64,000 bases of DNA, from the NCBI RefSeq assembly GCF_044389085.1, contig NZ_JBIRXP010000007.1, positions 62,001-126,000 on the forward strand, given 5' to 3'. Within the stretch, counting starts at the first letter, position 1; every line of letters starts with the position of its first letter. Both the position numbers and the translations under genes were made by a program. Under the pieces are notes generated by a model, which had not been told where the DNA came from, made no database searches, and was given only the letters and a program-made list of their open reading frames with translations. Shown piece after piece: positions 60,901-64,000 of this stretch. Origin of the DNA: Isoptericola sp044389085. Lineage in GTDB: Bacteria > Actinomycetota > Actinomycetes > Actinomycetales > Cellulomonadaceae.

Positions 60901-61683
60901 CTCGGCACAGGCCGGGCATCGGCCGCAGGCGGTGAACCGCTCGTCGCCCCACGCGAGCGGCCCGTCGTCGGCGCGGTGCGCGGCCACGATCTCCCGCAGC
61001 CGGTCCCGGCGCTGCCGGAACACCGGCAGCAGCTCGGCGAGCCGGTGCGAGCTGGTGACGCGGGTGCCGAGCACCAGGTGCACGTCGTCGGTCGGGTCGA
61101 CGTGCGCGGCGGCGAGCTGGTCGGCGTACGCCGCGAGCTGCAGCAGGGCGGTCACCTTGGCCCGCCGCGCCAGCTTGGTGTCGACGACGGCGTAGCGCGG
61201 CGGCGCGGCGGCGGCGTGCTCCCCCGGGCGCCCCGGCCCGACGTCGGGGTCGCCCAGCGGGTCGCGCACGAGGAAGTCGGCCCGGCCGTGGAGCTCGCCG
61301 TCGAAGAAGGACGCCTGCGCGACGACGTCGGCGCCCCCCTCGACCGCCGCGAGGGTCGCGCCGTGCGCCGCCACCAGCGCGTCCCGCGTGAGGCGGGCCG
61401 GCGCCACGATCTCGACCACGCCGCCCGGGCCGCCCTCCGAGCGCCCGTAGCGGGCCACGTACTCGTCGAGCACCCGGCGCTCGTGCGCGGCACCCAGCGC
61501 CGCCGCCCGCTCGAGCATCACGTCGGCCTCCTGGTCGGCGCGCGGCACCCGGCCGAGCAGCTCGTCGAGGCGGCGCAGCAGGCGGAACTCGCACTCGGCG
61601 GCCACGACCAGGTCGCTCACGGAGTGCACGACGGCGGGCTCGCAGGCGCCGTCGGTGGTGCGGTCCGCGTCCAGGAGGAACAT
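57967..61683 (-). CDS. TM0106-type RecB-like nuclease and SF1 helicase
   Basis: The 1238-residue protein has three regions. Residues 1-290 resemble the TM0106 RecB-like nuclease (ADFLVRD, YAVVDTKLARRAKVTALLQLAAYADQL, and a CGRCPACAE cysteine cluster that could hold Fe-S). Residues about 380-570 are RNase H-like (FDFEGDPLW, then YNRYDCVSTLRLLDWL). The C-terminal SF1 helicase has Walker A about 860 (GPPGTGKTH), LLVVDEAGQFS, LLLLGDPQQLPQV and NVAVSRAQW. It likely unwinds and cuts nucleic acid in repair or defence. It is convergent with the glycine-rich gene. Confidence 0.92.
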   Translation of the reverse strand: MFLLDADRTTDGACEPAVVHSVSDLVVAAECEFRLLRRLDELLGRVPRADQEADVMLERAAALGAAHERRVLDEYVARYGRSEGGPGGVVEIVAPARLTRDALVAAHGATLAAVEGGADVVAQASFFDGELHGRADFLVRDPLGDPDVGPGRPGEHAAAAPPRYAVVDTKLARRAKVTALLQLAAYADQLAAAHVDPTDDVHLVLGTRVTSSHRLAELLPVFRQRRDRLREIVAAHRADDGPLAWGDERFTACGRCPACAEQAAEHRDVLLVGGVYEQQRARLLAGGITTIDELAKAEEPPAGMPARSFERVRDQARLQLGTGERAGEVAYDDHGERAVIRWQLPDTSAVRRLPPPSPGDVLFDFEGDPLWSDPQGEQWGQQTGIDYLFGLVERPGAAGEAPPFRAFWAHDLAQERQALVDFVDYLTERRRRYPDLHVYHYASYERVHLLSIAARHGVYEEEVDQLLRDGVLVDLYAVVRSSLRISDRSKSIKKLEPLYMGDELRSGDVTTAAASIVAYAEYTALRDAGRDEEAAALLRDIADYNRYDCVSTLRLLDWLRSAADVVDAREGVPAAVAPGVAAPAEGDGAAPPEETPRQTAAREARERRLALEAEVRGRVGEDRGARDDEAQALAMVGASLGYWRRESKPFWHEHYSRLELPPDEWQGRRNTFHVERATVVQDWLVEDGRRAPARVLELVGRLSEGSELGVGAVPFVLYDDPAPAAVTVPANAVRGFHGGATIVDAVRRATEAGERDVLLLREQVRVGAETFDALPMALTPSSGPRADPQEQALEDVARRSLTRWDADRTLPDGPAADLLRRRPPRLATGGPLPDVVGDDFTGAVLAATRDLDRSYLAVQGPPGTGKTHVGSHVIAALVSEGWRVGVVAQSHAAVENMLRAVVEKAGVPADLVARKRPTDGPAHASSSSGVCAELSGDELAEFSRRGPGVVGGTAWDFAHPGRWPDDDLDLLVVDEAGQFSLASTIAVARSASRLLLLGDPQQLPQVSRGRHPEPVDRSALGWLADGRDVLPPGLGYFLARSWRMHPALCEAVSQLAYEGRLRAHESAAARRLDGVAPGVHHVPVRHEGRGVASPEEAQEVVRQAAAVVGRDWSPGGGQAPRPLAPADVVVLAAYNAQVWAVRRALDDAGLGGVRVGTVDRFQGTEAPVAIVTLAASSPLDVPRGTGFLLSRHRINVAVSRAQWCAIVVRSPELTDYLPHSPEGLGRLGAFLGLCARAV

Positions 61684-61727
61684 GCCCCCGGTCTACCAGC
61701 GGCGACCGACACCGCCGGCCGGGACGG

Positions 61728-62963
61728 CTACGCTGCCCACTCGCGGTCGAGGCGGAACCGTCTGATCACCACCACGGACAACCCGAGGTAGAACGGGAGC
61801 AGCAACGCGCACACGCCGGTGAAGATCCAGTCCCCCACGCTGACGCCCTCCTGGTCCCCGGCGGCGCCGTCCGTCGCGAGCACACCGACCGAGAAGGCCG
61901 TCAGGGCAAGGAACACGAGCGTGACGACCAGCACGGCCACGACGCCGGTCAGGCGCCACCCACGGGGTGGGTCGGGAACGAACTCCGCCGACAGGGCGAA
62001 GTCCCAGGTCGCGCGCCACCACGACGCCGGCTCGACCCGGTCGAGCGGGGGCGCCTCGGGTCGAGCATCGAGGACGGCCACCGCCTCGCCGGGCAAACCC
62101 AGGGCCGCGACCAGCGCGTCGAGCGGGTCACGATCTCCGTCGAGGACGGCGACCAGGTCGCGGAGCGCCTCGGGGTCGTCGACGTCGCCCACCGCCGCGG
62201 CGAGGCCCTGGACGCCGGCGGCCCGCGCCTCGAGGTCGGAGCCACCGGGAACCCACCAGCCGGTGCCCCAGGTCGCCTCGGTGCGCTCGAACCTCCTGAC
62301 GGTCGACGCCCCGCACGCGTCGCCCGTGCCCCGCCACAGGCCGAGCGTGACCGACGTGCGCGACGATCCCTCTGCCAGCCCGATCATCAGGTGGTCGGCG
62401 TCGAGCGGGTCCTTTGTGCGCAGCACCGTCCAGCGGCCGTCCAGCTCGGTGACATCGACGGGGCCGAGCTCTCGCGCCGCCACCCGTGCCGCGAGCCGCG
62501 CGTCCGCGGGGTCGCCACGGTGCACGACGACGGCCCGACGTACCGACGCGGCGACGAGATCCGGGAGGTCGAACTCGACGTCGAGGGCCTCCACGAGCTG
62601 CTGATCGGCGATCGCGAGATCGAGCCGCTCCTGCAGGCCGTCCGGGTGCTTCGGCTGGCCGAGAACTCGGCACAGCGCCTGGGTGGCCGCAAGTACCTCG
62701 GCGTCCGTCGCCGGTACCTCCGACCAGTCCCACACGCGCGAGGTCCCGTCGACGGCGACGCGCAGCCACGTTCGGTCGCCGCGCTCCTCGTCGAAACTCT
62801 CGTCCACGGCGAGGAGGGTGCCCAGGGACTCGAGCGGGCCGAGCGTCTCGCACCACACCGCGGTCAGGCCCGACGCCGAAGTCGGGCCCACCTCGTCGAG
62901 GCCGTCGCTGCCGGGGAGGCCCACGATGTCGGCCTGGGACGCCCGCACGATCGCCAGCAGCAT
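61728..62963 (-). CDS. Hypothetical protein with two C-terminal transmembrane helices
   Basis: The 411-residue protein begins MLLAIVRASQADIVGLPG at an ATG at 62963. The soluble body is acidic, with repeated Ala/Asp/Leu stretches and no family that I recognise. Two hydrophobic helices lie near the end (about 345-372, LTGVVAVLVVTLVFLALTAFSVGVL, and 383-405, WIFTGVCALLLPFYLGLSVVVI), leaving a short basic tail. The N-terminal part would face the cytoplasm. It lies 44 bp before the helicase-nuclease start and could be in the same operon, or be a separate gene. Its promoter faces the GntR gene. Confidence 0.7.
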   Translation of the reverse strand: MLLAIVRASQADIVGLPGSDGLDEVGPTSASGLTAVWCETLGPLESLGTLLAVDESFDEERGDRTWLRVAVDGTSRVWDWSEVPATDAEVLAATQALCRVLGQPKHPDGLQERLDLAIADQQLVEALDVEFDLPDLVAASVRRAVVVHRGDPADARLAARVAARELGPVDVTELDGRWTVLRTKDPLDADHLMIGLAEGSSRTSVTLGLWRGTGDACGASTVRRFERTEATWGTGWWVPGGSDLEARAAGVQGLAAAVGDVDDPEALRDLVAVLDGDRDPLDALVAALGLPGEAVAVLDARPEAPPLDRVEPASWWRATWDFALSAEFVPDPPRGWRLTGVVAVLVVTLVFLALTAFSVGVLATDGAAGDQEGVSVGDWIFTGVCALLLPFYLGLSVVVIRRFRLDREWAA

Positions 62964-63010
62964 GTGGGCAGCGTAGACGCCTGCCGGGAGACCCCGTGCC
63001 ATCTGGACGG

Positions 63011-63034
63011 TCTTGCATGCAAGATGGATGCAAG
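63011..63034. promoter_or_regulatory. GntR-type operator before the GntR-MFS operon
   Basis: TCTTGCATGCAAGA (63011-63024) is a perfect palindrome, and a second ATGCAAG half-site lies at 63028-63034. The region is between the divergent starts at 62963 and 63050. FCD-type GntR sites often have such palindromes. Confidence 0.65.
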
Positions 63035-63049
63035 CGTAAGTTGCCCCGG

Positions 63050-63742
63050 GTGACCGTCCCCACGACACCCCGGCCGACCCCACAGACGCCACAGAACCCG
63101 ACCCCGCCGACGACGCCGCTCAGCGCCGCCGAGCGCGCGTACCAGCACACCAAGGCGAGGATCCTCTCGGGCGAGGCGGCCGGCGGCGTGCTGCTCTCCG
63201 AGGGCGACGTCGCGGCGGAGCTCGGCATCAGCCGCACGCCCGTGCACGAGGCCTTCCTGCGCCTCGACGCCGAGCGGCTGCTCGCCGTCGCGCCACGGCG
63301 CGGCGCCGCCGTCGTGCCGATGGCGCCCGACGAGGCGCGGGACGTGCTCGAGATGCGGGAGGCGGTCGAGCGCTCCACCGCCCGGCGCGCGCTGGCGCAC
63401 GGGCGCCCCGGGGCCGCCGTCCTCGACGAGCTGCGCGCCCACCTGGACGCGCAGCGGCTCGCGGCCGCGGCGGACGACGTCGAGGCGTTCGTGGTCGCCG
63501 ACTCGGCGTTCCACGGCGTGCTCGTCCGGGCGTCGAGGAACCAGACGGCCGTCCAGTTCATGGGGCTGCTGCGCGACCGGCAGCTGCGGCTCATGTTCCA
63601 GCACCTGCGCGTCGGGGCGGACGAGGTCGGCGCAGCGCTCGCCGAGCACGAGGAGATGCTCGCCGCCGTCGAGCGGGGGGACGCCGACGCCTACTGCGAC
63701 CTGCTGCACGACCACGTCCGCCGGCACCGGGGGATCCTGTGA
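63050..63742 (+). CDS. GntR-family (FCD) transcriptional regulator
   Basis: The 230-residue regulator has an N-terminal GntR winged helix (AERAYQHTKARILSGEAAGGVLLSEGDVAAELGISRTPVHEAFLRLDAERLL). An FCD ligand domain follows with the usual Asp and His positions (VADSAFHGVLVRASRN, LAEHEEMLAAVERGDAD, HDHVRRH). It binds a carboxylate or sugar acid in related proteins. A GTG start at 63050 gives a normal N-terminus with a 25-residue Pro/Thr-rich tail. It overlaps the downstream MFS gene by 4 bp (GTGA). It probably controls its own operon through the palindrome at 63011-63034. Confidence 0.9.
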   Translation: MTVPTTPRPTPQTPQNPTPPTTPLSAAERAYQHTKARILSGEAAGGVLLSEGDVAAELGISRTPVHEAFLRLDAERLLAVAPRRGAAVVPMAPDEARDVLEMREAVERSTARRALAHGRPGAAVLDELRAHLDAQRLAAAADDVEAFVVADSAFHGVLVRASRNQTAVQFMGLLRDRQLRLMFQHLRVGADEVGAALAEHEEMLAAVERGDADAYCDLLHDHVRRHRGIL

Positions 63743-64000
63743 GGCGGCCGTGGCTCGGCGCGTTCGCCGCGCTGTTCGTCTCCTCCTGGGCGGGCAACCA
63801 GTTCACGCCCGTGCTGCTCATGTACGAGGAGGTGCAGGGCTACGGCGACGCCACCGTGAACGCGTTCCTCGGTGTGTACGTGCTCGGCCTGGCGCCCGCG
63901 CTGCTCGTCGCCGGGACGCTGTCCGACCGGTACGGCCGCCGCCCGGTGATGCTCGCGGGCACGGCGATCGGCATGGCCGCCAGCGCGGTGCTGGCGTTCG
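63739..64000 (+). CDS. MFS transporter, N-terminus only (cut by window end)
   Basis: The first 87 residues are open to the window end. They show helix 1 (WLGAFAALFVSSWAGNQFTPVLLMY), helix 2 (LGVYVLGLAPALLVAGTLSDRYGRRPVML) with the MFS loop motif GTLSDRYGRRP, and part of helix 3. It starts at a GTG overlapping the GntR stop, so the two genes are translationally coupled. The regulator probably controls this transporter in response to its substrate, which is unknown. Confidence 0.88.
   Translation, partial: MRRPWLGAFAALFVSSWAGNQFTPVLLMYEEVQGYGDATVNAFLGVYVLGLAPALLVAGTLSDRYGRRPVMLAGTAIGMAASAVLAF

Noticed and set aside
1..64000. tRNA, rRNA or origin of replication
   Set aside because: I looked for CCA ends, cloverleaf arms, ribosomal signatures and DnaA-box clusters and found none.

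Overview
This 64 kb window is chromosomal DNA from a high-GC actinobacterium. GC-rich third codon positions dominate, GTG starts are frequent, and ATGA or GTGA stop/start overlaps are common. Other actinobacterial marks are a HAIR (HspR-type) operator before hsp20, PHO-box repeats before a Pit transporter, an oleA-oleBC-oleD cluster with fused OleB and OleC, and DrrA-type ABC exporters. The style is that of Micrococcales (Cellulomonas/Cellulosimicrobium/Promicromonospora-like), but the exact genus is inference. I saw no rRNA, tRNA, CRISPR array, prophage or plasmid feature. The only mobile element is one IS30-family insertion sequence.

Layout. 1-8.5 kb: end of an MpaB-like oxygenase gene, a SnoaL-like protein, a DUF4352 surface protein, a cytosolic-input two-component system, a lone HNH nuclease and two flavin monooxygenases. 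8.5-9.9 kb: an IS30 element with about 47-bp imperfect terminal inverted repeats. 9.9-15.3 kb: a four-gene operon for SipW-type (camelysin/TasA-like) secretion, in which the signal peptidase is fused to an LPXTG-anchored domain, facing a divergent NarL-type two-component system. 15.3-20.5 kb: amino-acid/polyamine permease, secreted amidase, hsp20 and an NDH-2-like oxidoreductase. 20.6-23.7 kb: RHH protein, DUF4097 protein and DrrAB-type ABC transporter operon. 23.7-28.3 kb: methyltransferase, VOC protein, secreted EEP-family phosphohydrolase and ScyD-like secreted protein; three of these carry His/Gly-rich tracts. 28.3-31.7 kb: two Gfo/Idh/MocA dehydrogenases divergent from a LacI regulator. 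31.7-37.1 kb: aldolase-type PLP enzyme, MFS exporter facing a HxlR-peroxiredoxin fusion, SRPBCC protein and GH3 lipoprotein. 37.1-38.8 kb: Pit phosphate transporter with PHO box and a small membrane partner. 38.8-41.8 kb: NrtR-like Nudix regulator divergent from an SPFH protein and a NAD-kinase-like protein, with three identical-type operators between. 41.8-46.7 kb: olefin biosynthesis genes. 46.8-49.1 kb: oligopeptidase B. 49.3-55.6 kb: branched-chain amino-acid ABC importer (livHMGF, with convergent livJ). 55.7-64 kb: aldo/keto reductase, cold-shock protein, a glycine-rich protein, a TM0106-type nuclease-helicase, a hypothetical membrane protein, and a GntR regulator coupled to an MFS transporter that runs off the window.

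The best candidate for an undescribed system is the Nudix-regulator/SPFH/NAD-kinase-like module at 38.8-41.8 kb, where three copies of GTCA-N3-TGAC fill the shared promoter region. Next are the SipW-LPXTG fusion operon, a 32-bp perfect inverted repeat lodged in frame in the OleB-OleC linker, and the HxlR-peroxiredoxin fusion with a perfect operator. Functions are assigned from motifs read by eye; no database search was possible.
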